Part shown: one piece after another, positions 7,888-15,850 of the stretch
Layout: the number at the start of each line of letters is the position of its first letter
How positions within the stretch are numbered: position 1 is the stretch's first letter
From: Alteromonas sp. 5E99-2
Lineage (GTDB): Bacteria > Pseudomonadota > Gammaproteobacteria > Enterobacterales > Alteromonadaceae
Direction: 5' to 3'
Assembly: GCF_017368475.1 (NCBI RefSeq)
Contig: NZ_JAFNJE010000004.1
Span: 62,001 to 126,000 of the forward strand
DNA: 64,000 nt
Translations under genes and position numbers: made by a program
Notes under the pieces: model-generated
Database searches by the model: none
The model's input: the letters and a program-made list of their open reading frames with translations, nothing else
Told to the model about the DNA's origin: nothing

Positions 7888-9186
7888 AAGTCTAATGCCT
7901 TTATTTTTAGCTTTAGTTTCAATGTATGAAACCCAAGCTCTAGCATTTTTTCTAACTTCTTTATGTTTTTGTGCTTCAGTCACGTGAACAAATGCTTGCT
8001 TAAAGTCGCCTTTATGGAAGTTAGCTTCCATTAAAGCATAGTGCAATTCACCTACATCTTCAGAACCACCATTCAATGCAGCTTTATACGCTTTAATGGC
8101 ACCACTGTAGTCTTCAGCTATCAACAACAAGTCACCTTGTTTTTTATTAAGCTCTGCATTGTTTTCCACCTTAGCTGCTTGACCATAATAGTTAGCTGCG
8201 TTGATGTACTCTCTAGCTTGATGATAAGCATTTGCAACACGGCTAAGTGTTTGCTCATCCTTTTCAAGCAGGCCTGAACTTAAGTTTTCAACAAGAACCT
8301 TTGCTGATTTACTTGGTATACCCACTGCTCCGTATAACTGAGAAAGCGTCTGAATTTGACTTTTCTTTTTCAGGAAACCTGCGTTATACGCAATTTCATA
8401 AGTAGACAATGCTCTATCATAATCTTCTGTAGATAAGTAGAAAGCACCAAGTTGTGTCCACCAATTTGGATCTTCAGGAAAAACCGTAACAAGATCTTCT
8501 GCAACTAATACAGCATCTTCATACATTTTACGTTCGTAGAATGCCTGAAGCTTCAGTACATAAGGATTCTTATTGGGCTTTTCAAAAAGCGCAATGGCTT
8601 TATTCGCAGGTTCAACGATTTCAGCAAACTTTTTCAGCTGGTAATTAGCATTGGCAATACGTGTATAAACATTTGGGTCTTCTTTACAAGTAAATTCGTC
8701 CCACTTTGCGTAATAGTCAATTGCACTAGCATACTCTTGCTCTTGCATGCTTAAATCACCAATCAATTTAAGCAAACTTGCGTGCTCACTGTCGTTTAGA
8801 ATTTTAGGATTAGCGGCCTCTTTCAAATGACCTAAAGCCCGCTGACCTTCACCTTCAACGCCTGCTAAAATATTTCCTAAGAAACGCTTAACATAAGCTG
8901 CATCAAACTCATTTTTTGGCGAAAGCTCGTCTAAAATTTCAACAGCATCGTTAATGCGATCTTCATTATAAGCTTCAAATGCTTCAGCAACTTTTTTACC
9001 TACACTTTGCCCAGGTAAGTTAGTTTTACCTTTCTTGTAGCCTGGACAAATGACAGGTCCAACAGGTACAGCTGGCGCTGCGTTTGCTGTGTCATTTTCT
9101 TGCGCAGAAAGAGACATCGCAGAAAGCGACAGCCCCATGCCTAATGCAGCATTAAAAAACACAGAACGCTTAAATAAATTAGTCAT
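7885..9186 (-). CDS. Periplasmic TPR protein of the TonB/ExbB operon
   Basis: A 433-residue secreted protein: signal peptide to about residue 28 (AMSLSAQE), then many tetratricopeptide-like helical repeats (for example ASAIDYYAKWDEF, YDRALSTYEIAYNAGF, YSGAIKAYKAALNGG). It is the last gene of the operon, two bases after tonB. TPR proteins regularly end this type of TonB operon in Alteromonadales and Shewanella, and probably act as periplasmic partners of TonB. Enzymatic motifs are absent. The exact role is inferred. Confidence 0.8.
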   Translation of the reverse strand: MTNLFKRSVFFNAALGMGLSLSAMSLSAQENDTANAAPAVPVGPVICPGYKKGKTNLPGQSVGKKVAEAFEAYNEDRINDAVEILDELSPKNEFDAAYVKRFLGNILAGVEGEGQRALGHLKEAANPKILNDSEHASLLKLIGDLSMQEQEYASAIDYYAKWDEFTCKEDPNVYTRIANANYQLKKFAEIVEPANKAIALFEKPNKNPYVLKLQAFYERKMYEDAVLVAEDLVTVFPEDPNWWTQLGAFYLSTEDYDRALSTYEIAYNAGFLKKKSQIQTLSQLYGAVGIPSKSAKVLVENLSSGLLEKDEQTLSRVANAYHQAREYINAANYYGQAAKVENNAELNKKQGDLLLIAEDYSGAIKAYKAALNGGSEDVGELHYALMEANFHKGDFKQAFVHVTEAQKHKEVRKNARAWVSYIETKAKNKGIRL

Positions 9187-9188
9187 AT

Positions 9189-9797
9189 CTAGTTCTCCAA
9201 CTTAAAGTCTAATTGGACAGATTGATTAAATTGTTTAACTGCCTTACCGCCTTCGATTTTTGGCTTGTACTTCCACTTAGCCAAAGCTCTTCGCGCTTCT
9301 CTATCGAATACGCGCTTCGGGTCCGCATCTGTAACCTTGATATCGTCAACACCACCCAACTCATTAATAGTAAAGGAAAGTCTTACCCAACCTTGTTTAC
9401 CATCACGAGCCGCTTGGGGCGGATATTTCGGTTCAATACGAACAATAGGGGTTGCTTCACCATCTTGTCTTAGTGCACCGACACCACCTAAGTTAATATC
9501 AAGACCACTTGTATCAACGCTTGGAACATTCAGACTAAACCCATCTGAATCTGGTTCAGCTGCATCCGGTTCAGTTGGCTGTACCTTAGGCGGTTGCTGT
9601 GGCGGAGGCGGAGGAGGAGGAGGAACACGATTACGCGTCTGTGTCTCATCGTCCGGCTCCTGCATCACGATATCAATCACTGGCACTTCAGGGATCTCAT
9701 CATTGGGACCGTTCGATGATTCGATGAGCTTAGCCATCATAACGAACAGTCCAAATGCGAAAGCAGCACCGATAAAAATCGATAATATTACTCTCAT
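9189..9797 (-). CDS. tonB: Energy transducer TonB
   Basis: A 202-residue TonB. One N-terminal membrane anchor (about residues 3-25, lacking the histidine found in the E. coli TonB anchor) is followed by an acidic stretch. A proline run (PPPPPPPPQQPPK) comes next. The C-terminal TonB domain begins PIVRIEPKYPPQAARDGKQG and ends QFNQSVQLDFKLEN. It transfers energy from the ExbB-ExbD motor to outer membrane receptors. It is four bases from exbD and two bases from the TPR gene, so it is clearly part of the operon. Confidence 0.93.
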   Translation of the reverse strand: MRVILSIFIGAAFAFGLFVMMAKLIESSNGPNDEIPEVPVIDIVMQEPDDETQTRNRVPPPPPPPPQQPPKVQPTEPDAAEPDSDGFSLNVPSVDTSGLDINLGGVGALRQDGEATPIVRIEPKYPPQAARDGKQGWVRLSFTINELGGVDDIKVTDADPKRVFDREARRALAKWKYKPKIEGGKAVKQFNQSVQLDFKLEN

Positions 9798-9801
9798 TTA
9801 C

Positions 9802-10200
9802 TTAACCTCGCGCAGCAACGGAAATGCGATCAATCCCAGCAGCTTTGACTTGGTCCATCACTTCAACTACCAAACCGTGTTTCGATTTGATATCCGCTTG
9901 GATAATCACATAGTCAGTGGGTTGTTCTTTCAGAAGGCGTTCCATATTAACTAAAACGCTATCTGAGTCAACTAAACGCTTGTCTAACCAAACGTCACCG
10001 TCTTCCGTTATTGCTATAAATATATTTGCGTTCTTATGAAGGAAAGCTTGGCTAGCATCTGGCTTATTAACCTCGACTCCGGCTTCCTTAACAAAAACAG
10101 TAGTAACAATGAAAAAGATCAACATAATAAATACAACGTCCAACATAGGAGTCATATCTAGTTCTGCATCATCCTCTTCTGTTCTGACTTTACGCGCCAT
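9802..10200 (-). CDS. exbD: Biopolymer transport protein ExbD
   Basis: A 132-residue ExbD/TolR protein with a short cytoplasmic tail and one membrane helix (MTPMLDVVFIMLIFFIVTTVF). The helix carries the conserved proton-path aspartate, in LDVVFI. A periplasmic domain follows (VIIQADIKSKHGLVVEVMD). With ExbB it forms the proton-driven motor for TonB. Gene order exbB-exbD-tonB is maintained with 4 to 11 base gaps. Confidence 0.95.
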   Translation of the reverse strand: MARKVRTEEDDAELDMTPMLDVVFIMLIFFIVTTVFVKEAGVEVNKPDASQAFLHKNANIFIAITEDGDVWLDKRLVDSDSVLVNMERLLKEQPTDYVIIQADIKSKHGLVVEVMDQVKAAGIDRISVAARG

Positions 10201-10211
10201 AATCTTTCTCT

Positions 10212-10736
10212 CTAATGATGAGGCAAGCTGTCTATAAGCTTATCACGTGCTATTTTAGCTCTTGTCTCTAAACGAGAGCTGATGAATAAGCCTGACAATG
10301 CTGCAACCATCCCAGCCATAGTAGGGATCGTCGCCATTGATATACCAGATGCCATTAACCTTGCGTTACTCGTACCTTGAGTCGCCATGGTCTCAAAAAC
10401 ATTAATCATTCCAGTTACTGTACCTAATAATCCTATAAGAGGACACATAGCTATTAACGTTCTGATAATTAACATTCTTGCATTCAAGTCATCTGACGCT
10501 TGCGAAATCCAACGATCACGGATTCTATGCGCATACCAAGACGTGGTATCTTCTCTGGCTTCCCAACTAGTGATGATGTTTTTTCTCACTTTTGGAAATT
10601 CACCTAAAAGATACCAGTAGCGCTCAATCATTAAAACCCACATAAGAAAGAGCGCAGCAGCAACGAAATACAACACGTCACCACCGGTAGCGATAAAGCC
10701 CCTGACAGATTCAAGTAATCCGTAAAGGCTTGTCAT
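10212..10736 (-). CDS. exbB: ExbB/TolQ-family proton channel subunit
   Basis: A 174-residue MotA/TolQ/ExbB protein. It has a first membrane helix near residues 20-38 (VLYFVAAALFLMWVLMI) and the pair of helices around LIGLLGTVTGMINVFETMA and SGISMATIPTMAGMVAALSGLFISS that defines the family. The length is typical of the short ExbB2 type. It lies one base from a second, longer ExbB-like gene (TtpC-like), the arrangement seen in the Vibrio TonB2 system. Confidence 0.93.
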   Translation of the reverse strand: MTSLYGLLESVRGFIATGGDVLYFVAAALFLMWVLMIERYWYLLGEFPKVRKNIITSWEAREDTTSWYAHRIRDRWISQASDDLNARMLIIRTLIAMCPLIGLLGTVTGMINVFETMATQGTSNARLMASGISMATIPTMAGMVAALSGLFISSRLETRAKIARDKLIDSLPHH

Positions 10737-10737
10737 A

Positions 10738-12096
10738 TTATGCTTTCTCCGACTCAGCGTGAGCCGCGATTACACCAGCAGTCTGCTCATCTAAAACATG
10801 AACAATTGATCTGCTACGTGATGCAACGAAACTATGCATAAGAATAAGAGGTAGCGCTGCAATAATACCTTGAGCTGTTGTTACCAATGCCATTGAGATA
10901 CTTCCAGCCATTTGACGAGGGTCGCCTGTACCAAACAAGGTAATAGTTTGGAAAGTCTCAATCATACCTAAAACTGTACCAAGAAGACCTAGTAATGGCG
11001 CGATAGCTGCGAAAATCTTAATAACATTAATACCGCTATCAATACTTGGTAGTTCTTTCAATATAGCTTCGTCAAGTTTAAGTTCTAAGCTTTCCGCATC
11101 TACATTTTTATTGCTATGATAAACAGCAAGAATTCTACCTAATGGGTTAGCGCTCGAAGGATTATTTGTATTCTTAAGCTGTGCTTTAATTTTACTTCCA
11201 ACTAAGGTTAACGTAATAATTTTATAAACACCTATAAGAAGACCAATTACTAGCATTCCAGTAATTACATATCCTGGAGTTCCACCATTATGGAAACGTT
11301 CCAAATTTGTCGCTTTTTGTTTTAACAAGCCTAAGATTTGACCCGCTGAAGGATCTACATAGAAAGGAATTACACCTGAAGAGGCATCAGTCAAATTTTG
11401 AGCTGTAGCCACCAAGTAAGAATCAGGTTGACGTCCTAATGGCTGAACTTTTTTACTCTCAGCATCATAAGATAAATAACCTTGTTCACTTACTAGGTTA
11501 AATGAACCGACACGAACCACTTCTTGCTGAACAGTACCACCGTCTAGACTTACTACTTCCGTAGTGAATTTAGAAACTTGGCCAGATTCAGTCATTTCAG
11601 TTTGTAGTGCGAACCATAAATCTTCAAGCTCTTTTAGCTTAGGTAGCCCCTTAGATTCAGATGCCATTTCAGCAAGAAAATCACCACGGCCTTTATATTC
11701 AGCACTTACTATAGATGTGGAAATACGTCCATAAGCTTCAGATGATGCCTGTCGAACTACACCAAACATTTCACCCAACGTACCCAGCGCTTGGTCCAAC
11801 TCTGTTGCTTTCTCTGTAAGCGTTACTTCATTTGCAGCAAATTGCTTATTAAGGCGAGTGCCTCGATCTTCTTCAGCTTTAAGTGCAGCTTGCGCTTTGC
11901 GTAATAAAGCTTGTTTATCAGAACGTGCAGAACGAAACTCTGCTTCTCGCTGTTCATTAACTTTTGCTTCAGAAACACGATTGCTTTTCACTTGATTTAG
12001 CAACTGCTCAAGAGTGCCCGCTTCTTGCGCTACCGCGCCTGCAGATGCAACCATTAGAGAAGCGGCTGCGGCTATAAATTTCAATTTTGCTTTCAC
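10738..12096 (-). CDS. TtpC-like protein: periplasmic coiled coil fused to an ExbB domain
   Basis: A 452-residue protein. Signal peptide ending AGAVAQEAG; coiled-coil periplasmic region at about residues 30-115; a mixed periplasmic segment to about 270; membrane helix GYVITGMLVIGLLIGVYK; then the ExbB core with IAPLLGLLGTVLGMIETFQ and GSISMALVTTAQGIIAALPLIL. This architecture matches TtpC, which the Vibrio TonB2 complex needs in addition to ExbB2, ExbD2 and TonB2. It sits between the DUF3450 gene and exbB with gaps of 5 bases and 1 base. Confidence 0.88.
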   Translation of the reverse strand: MKAKLKFIAAAASLMVASAGAVAQEAGTLEQLLNQVKSNRVSEAKVNEQREAEFRSARSDKQALLRKAQAALKAEEDRGTRLNKQFAANEVTLTEKATELDQALGTLGEMFGVVRQASSEAYGRISTSIVSAEYKGRGDFLAEMASESKGLPKLKELEDLWFALQTEMTESGQVSKFTTEVVSLDGGTVQQEVVRVGSFNLVSEQGYLSYDAESKKVQPLGRQPDSYLVATAQNLTDASSGVIPFYVDPSAGQILGLLKQKATNLERFHNGGTPGYVITGMLVIGLLIGVYKIITLTLVGSKIKAQLKNTNNPSSANPLGRILAVYHSNKNVDAESLELKLDEAILKELPSIDSGINVIKIFAAIAPLLGLLGTVLGMIETFQTITLFGTGDPRQMAGSISMALVTTAQGIIAALPLILMHSFVASRSRSIVHVLDEQTAGVIAAHAESEKA

Positions 12097-12101
12097 GTCA
12101 A

Positions 12102-12875
12102 TTACTCCGCTGCTTGAATAGGCAATTTAATTAGGTCGAATGGAATTTGTTGATTTGCCATTCTGACAGCACTAACAGCTGATGATAGATATTCACCACC
12201 TAACTCATTCCAGCTACGAGAAGTATTGTCCCATACCCATGCACTTGATTGGTCTAGTGAAAGGGCTAAAAGCGCAGTACGCCCAAGATTGAAAAACTCT
12301 ACAGTAACGTCTGTTCCAGCAATATTGATAGTACCTTGTTCAGATGTGATCTTAGTACCATATTCATTTTCAACCAAGTAAGCTTCTATAACCTGACGGA
12401 ATTGCTCTGAAACCGTTACGTCAGAATTACCCATAAGGTCGCGAAGACGGTCAACACGTGCTAAACGTTCTACCTTTTTGATAGGAACATCTAGGTTAAC
12501 AAACTGTTCTAGGCTATCAATCATTCTAAACATTAACGGCACTATGCCTTGTTTAGTTTCTTCAATACTGTCAATTTGATCTTGAAGAGAATTAATACCT
12601 AATTGTTGATCTGCAACCAAACCTGCAAGGTAATCGTTATATACCTTAAGGTTTTCTGTTTGATCTACTACACCACGATACTCAATCAACAAATCTTGGG
12701 ATTGTTCGAATAAAGCGTTAATCTTTTCTTGAGATTTAACCGCTGCGTTATGAATTTTTGCTTCTTCTGAATGAAGCTCTTTGAGCTCCGCAGCAGATGC
12801 TACTGAGCTACTTAAAAGCACTACTGAGCTAACTACAGCAGAAGAAATGAGAGTTCTTTTACTCATATTGGACAT
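12102..12875 (-). CDS. DUF3450 family periplasmic coiled-coil protein
   Basis: First gene of the TonB operon; 257 residues from the chosen start. It has a signal peptide (SSAVVSSVVLLSSSVASAAE), a coiled-coil stretch at about residues 35-105 and a globular C-terminal half (TNINIAG-type beta segment with DVTVEFFNLGRTALLALSLD). DUF3450 proteins regularly precede TtpC-type ExbB genes, so a structural role in the periplasmic part of the motor is likely; no activity is known to me. Possible starts are a TTG at 12884 and ATGs at 12875 and 12866. A GGGA lies near all of them, so the choice is uncertain. Confidence 0.82.
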   Translation of the reverse strand: MSNMSKRTLISSAVVSSVVLLSSSVASAAELKELHSEEAKIHNAAVKSQEKINALFEQSQDLLIEYRGVVDQTENLKVYNDYLAGLVADQQLGINSLQDQIDSIEETKQGIVPLMFRMIDSLEQFVNLDVPIKKVERLARVDRLRDLMGNSDVTVSEQFRQVIEAYLVENEYGTKITSEQGTINIAGTDVTVEFFNLGRTALLALSLDQSSAWVWDNTSRSWNELGGEYLSSAVSAVRMANQQIPFDLIKLPIQAAE

Positions 12876-13002
12876 AGTTCCCAACTAATTTATTGTTAAT
12901 CCTTAAAAAAGTATTACGCTTTATTAAGGGCCTTTGAAAAAACGCTTATTAAATAAGCAAATTTATAAATATTATTAATATTATTTTTTTGTTCAGTGCA
13001 AA

Positions 13003-13031
13003 TATTCACACGATTACAAGACTCGAGTCAA
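13003..13031 (-). promoter_or_regulatory. Promoter of the TonB operon, with a palindrome over the -35 box
   Basis: On the minus strand TTGACT (13026-13031) and TGAATA (13003-13008) are 17 bases apart. The -35 box runs into the perfect palindrome GACTCGAGTC, a possible operator. A second, shorter inverted repeat GCTTATT/AATAAGC (12944-12958) lies in the leader. No canonical Fur box is apparent. Called by eye. Confidence 0.5.
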
Positions 13032-13071
13032 GGTACTCTTTTTATTTAAAGTAAACTTAATCCGATAATTT

Positions 13072-14859
13072 CTAATTAGCCTTTGAAATTATATCAAAAG
13101 CAATAGTTAATCTTTGCTCATCCGATGAGAAAGGAATTGTTCCGTGCCAACAATACGAAGGAAATACAACCAACCTTCCTACTTTAGGCTTAATTTTGTA
13201 TTCGTATTCTAAATTACTCGGAACTTCAAAGTTAGGTTTCCCAAAAACAAGGTGGCCCATGTCACTTTCTTCACCAATAACGTCAGGGAGAGACACATAG
13301 AAAACTGCACTCAAGTTTCCTTCAGGGTGCACATGGGAACTATGGAAGCCTTTATCATTCAAACAAATAGACCATGAAGCTACAAATTGATGATTATCAA
13401 ATGGTTTTGGGATAAATTCATGTTCACTAGACAGTTCATTCAAGCCTAATCCATAACTTTTAATACATTCATCAAAAAACATTTTTAGCTTTTGAATAAG
13501 ATAGTTAGAACTCGAAAGTATATCGCCTTTAGTTTGTGTACCACTCGTTAATGTTTGGAATAGAGGAGCTAAATTGGTCTGATGTATAGCTTTTAAGTAG
13601 GCTGATAATTCATTGCAAAAGACATTTGATTCTGAACCATTGAAATTAATAGGAAGATCATAGGTTTGAACCAACTTAGAATAGTTACAAAAACTCTTAA
13701 TGTATTCTTTTTCACCAAGTAAACGTTGGGCAACAGCGTAATAAGCCTTCCCTACTACGCGATACGTTTTGTCACTTATTAACTCTAAAGCCAACTCTTT
13801 TGCACTATTCGCATCTCCCAGCTGTAATTTATACATGCACAAAAGTTGCTTAGCTGGAAGGGAGACTATATTTTCTAAGGTTTCAGACGCAAGCAATAAG
13901 TTTCCTTGTCCGAATTGTATTTTCGCCAAACGAAAACGTATCGCGTCCTGATTATGCAATTGACTATAAAATTTATCGATCAATTGGGATGCTGCATCGT
14001 AACGTTTTAATTGAATCAAATTATCACAATATCCTAAAACTAAACTTTCACTTACATGACCTTTTTGCATCGCCTCTTGGTATGGTTTTATGGCCCCTTC
14101 AACATCTCCCAGTTCAAACAAAATTTGCGTCAAATTTCGATAACTATCTTCAAAGTGCGGATTACGCTCAATAGCAAGCTTGTAATGTTTGACGGCATCA
14201 ACTAAGTTTGAGACATCTGTATAAGCATTACCCAAATTATGGTGTAACTGGAAAGAATCGTCCCCGAGTGAGGCAACTTTTTTCAAATAAACTAGTGCTC
14301 TTGAAGGGTTCTTTAACAAGCGCTCAACAACGGCCAAGTTATGAAGTGATGATTTTCGATTAGGCGCTAATTTGATTATACTCTCATACATATTTTTTGC
14401 ATAAATGAGCTCGCCTTTCTGTTTTGCAATACTTGCTAACTTAGTTTTTAATAATAAATTCGTCGGCCATATTGACTCATATATCTCGAATTTATTTTGT
14501 ATAAAGCTTAATTCAACATCACCTTTTGCATTCAATAAGTCTAAATGCTTAATAGCTAAATCACTATGGTTTACAGCTTCAGCTTCTATGATACGAATTG
14601 CATCCTCAACACGATTAATCGCAAATAAACAATCGCTTAAAGAAGAAATTATCTGACTATTCTTTGGCTGAAAATCATAAGCGCGTTGTAAAAACTCTAG
14701 AGCTTCTTGGGCTCTTTTCGTTTGTAATAACAAAACACCAAGGTATAAATTGACATTAATATCGCCCTTATTTTCAAGAAACAATTGGCGATATACAATT
14801 TCCGCTTGATTAAAGTCACCTTGCTGATGTTGCGATAACGCATATTGAAGATTGAACAT
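13072..14859 (-). CDS. TPR protein with C-terminal 2OG-Fe(II) oxygenase domain
   Basis: A 595-residue two-part protein. About residues 1-330 are TPR repeats (ALSQHQQGDFNQAEIVYRQL, VNLYLGVLLLQ, LHHNLGNAYTDVSNLVDAVK). The last 120 residues look like a putative 2-oxoglutarate/Fe(II) oxygenase of the 2OG-FeII_Oxy_5 type. Candidate metal ligands are H509 and H511 (HVHPEG) and H572 (WHGTIPF), followed by the 2OG-binding arginine in EQRLTIAF. No signal peptide, so it should be cytoplasmic. It lies one base after the methyltransferase gene, so the two are probably cotranscribed and may act on one substrate. The substrate is unknown. Confidence 0.8.
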   Translation of the reverse strand: MFNLQYALSQHQQGDFNQAEIVYRQLFLENKGDINVNLYLGVLLLQTKRAQEALEFLQRAYDFQPKNSQIISSLSDCLFAINRVEDAIRIIEAEAVNHSDLAIKHLDLLNAKGDVELSFIQNKFEIYESIWPTNLLLKTKLASIAKQKGELIYAKNMYESIIKLAPNRKSSLHNLAVVERLLKNPSRALVYLKKVASLGDDSFQLHHNLGNAYTDVSNLVDAVKHYKLAIERNPHFEDSYRNLTQILFELGDVEGAIKPYQEAMQKGHVSESLVLGYCDNLIQLKRYDAASQLIDKFYSQLHNQDAIRFRLAKIQFGQGNLLLASETLENIVSLPAKQLLCMYKLQLGDANSAKELALELISDKTYRVVGKAYYAVAQRLLGEKEYIKSFCNYSKLVQTYDLPINFNGSESNVFCNELSAYLKAIHQTNLAPLFQTLTSGTQTKGDILSSSNYLIQKLKMFFDECIKSYGLGLNELSSEHEFIPKPFDNHQFVASWSICLNDKGFHSSHVHPEGNLSAVFYVSLPDVIGEESDMGHLVFGKPNFEVPSNLEYEYKIKPKVGRLVVFPSYCWHGTIPFSSDEQRLTIAFDIISKAN

Positions 14860-14860
14860 A

Positions 14861-15751
14861 CTAATATTTTTTAAATGTGATAGACCAAGCTACAGGTAGC
14901 TCTTTATTTTTTATAAAAAATGGCGAATAATCCCAGTCACCTAGTTGATTTGTTTTACTAATAATATTCTTGATATCACTTTCTCTTAAAGCTGCTTCAC
15001 ACATTATTGACATTCGACTCATTGCCTCTTTAAGTTGCGCATCTATACCATTGAACCATTGTATAATATCAGACTCATTATATTGCCTGAAACGTTCAAC
15101 TAACTGCTTAAATCCATTAACAAAATGTAACGTGCCTCCACACCAAATATCATAATTTTCATCAAGAAAAAGCAAAAATTCCGATAATAAATCAGAGACA
15201 CCATTCGCAAACAATTCTTTTATGGATTCTTCAATTTTAGAATACAAGGAACATTTAGTTAAAATCAATATCGCTTTTAATTCCGCAGAATAACGAGAAT
15301 GAATATGGCCACCATGAATATGGCTTAAAGTATACAAGCTTGCATTTGATGATAGTAAGCTAGGAATGCCTGTAAAAACCTCCACCCCAAGATATTCAAC
15401 ACCAAACTGACTAACTACAGTAGTAAACTTATGTAAGTCACATGATTCAAGGTGGTTTTCAGTATTTAGGAATGTCGATACTGTTGGGAATTTAGAACTT
15501 AATATGTTCAAAGGTTCAAAAGAACAATCAATCCCCATTAATTGATACGACTCAAGAGCATCAATACAAGAAAATATTGCCCCTGTCCCACAGCCAATAT
15601 CTGCAATTCGACTATTTTTATTTTGTTTATTAAAAATTGTTTTCCAATATAAAGATAATTCTTTAAACCCTTCTCCATGAAGATCGGTAAATACCGATTG
15701 TGTATTGCTATTCGACAGCCAGTATTTATTCCATTCGTCTATATTTTTCAT
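14861..15751 (-). CDS. Class I SAM-dependent methyltransferase
   Basis: A 296-residue methyltransferase. Motif I is ADIGCGTGAIFSCI near residues 48-61, followed by MGIDCSFEPLNIL (motif II acidic residue) and VVSQFGVEYLGVE (motif IV). The C-terminal half is helical with no recognisable partner domain. Low GC, like the oxygenase gene it precedes by one base. It lies between the TonB-dependent receptor gene and the oxygenase on the same strand; a terminator-like hairpin separates it from the receptor gene. Target unknown; small molecule and peptide substrates are both possible. Confidence 0.82.
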   Translation of the reverse strand: MKNIDEWNKYWLSNSNTQSVFTDLHGEGFKELSLYWKTIFNKQNKNSRIADIGCGTGAIFSCIDALESYQLMGIDCSFEPLNILSSKFPTVSTFLNTENHLESCDLHKFTTVVSQFGVEYLGVEVFTGIPSLLSSNASLYTLSHIHGGHIHSRYSAELKAILILTKCSLYSKIEESIKELFANGVSDLLSEFLLFLDENYDIWCGGTLHFVNGFKQLVERFRQYNESDIIQWFNGIDAQLKEAMSRMSIMCEAALRESDIKNIISKTNQLGDWDYSPFFIKNKELPVAWSITFKKY

Positions 15752-15801
15752 TACATTGTTTTATAAAGTTCAACTCGCATTTATTAAGTACGTCTTTAAA
15801 A

Positions 15802-15829
15802 TAAAAAAGGCGGGCTATGCCCACCTTTT
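15802..15829 (-). terminator. Terminator after the large TonB-dependent receptor gene
   Basis: AAAGG-C-GGGC (15806-15815) pairs with GCCC-A-CCTTT (15819-15828) around a 3-base loop. On the minus strand the one non-Watson-Crick position becomes a G-U pair, and the hairpin is followed by TTTTTTAT. It should end most transcripts of the receptor gene before the methyltransferase. Confidence 0.75.
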
Positions 15830-15850
15830 AATATATCCAAATAACGTGTT

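Noticed and set aside
9265-9954. 229-codon plus-strand frame with a glycine run
   Set aside because: A shadow of tonB and exbD; the glycines mirror the proline run of TonB.
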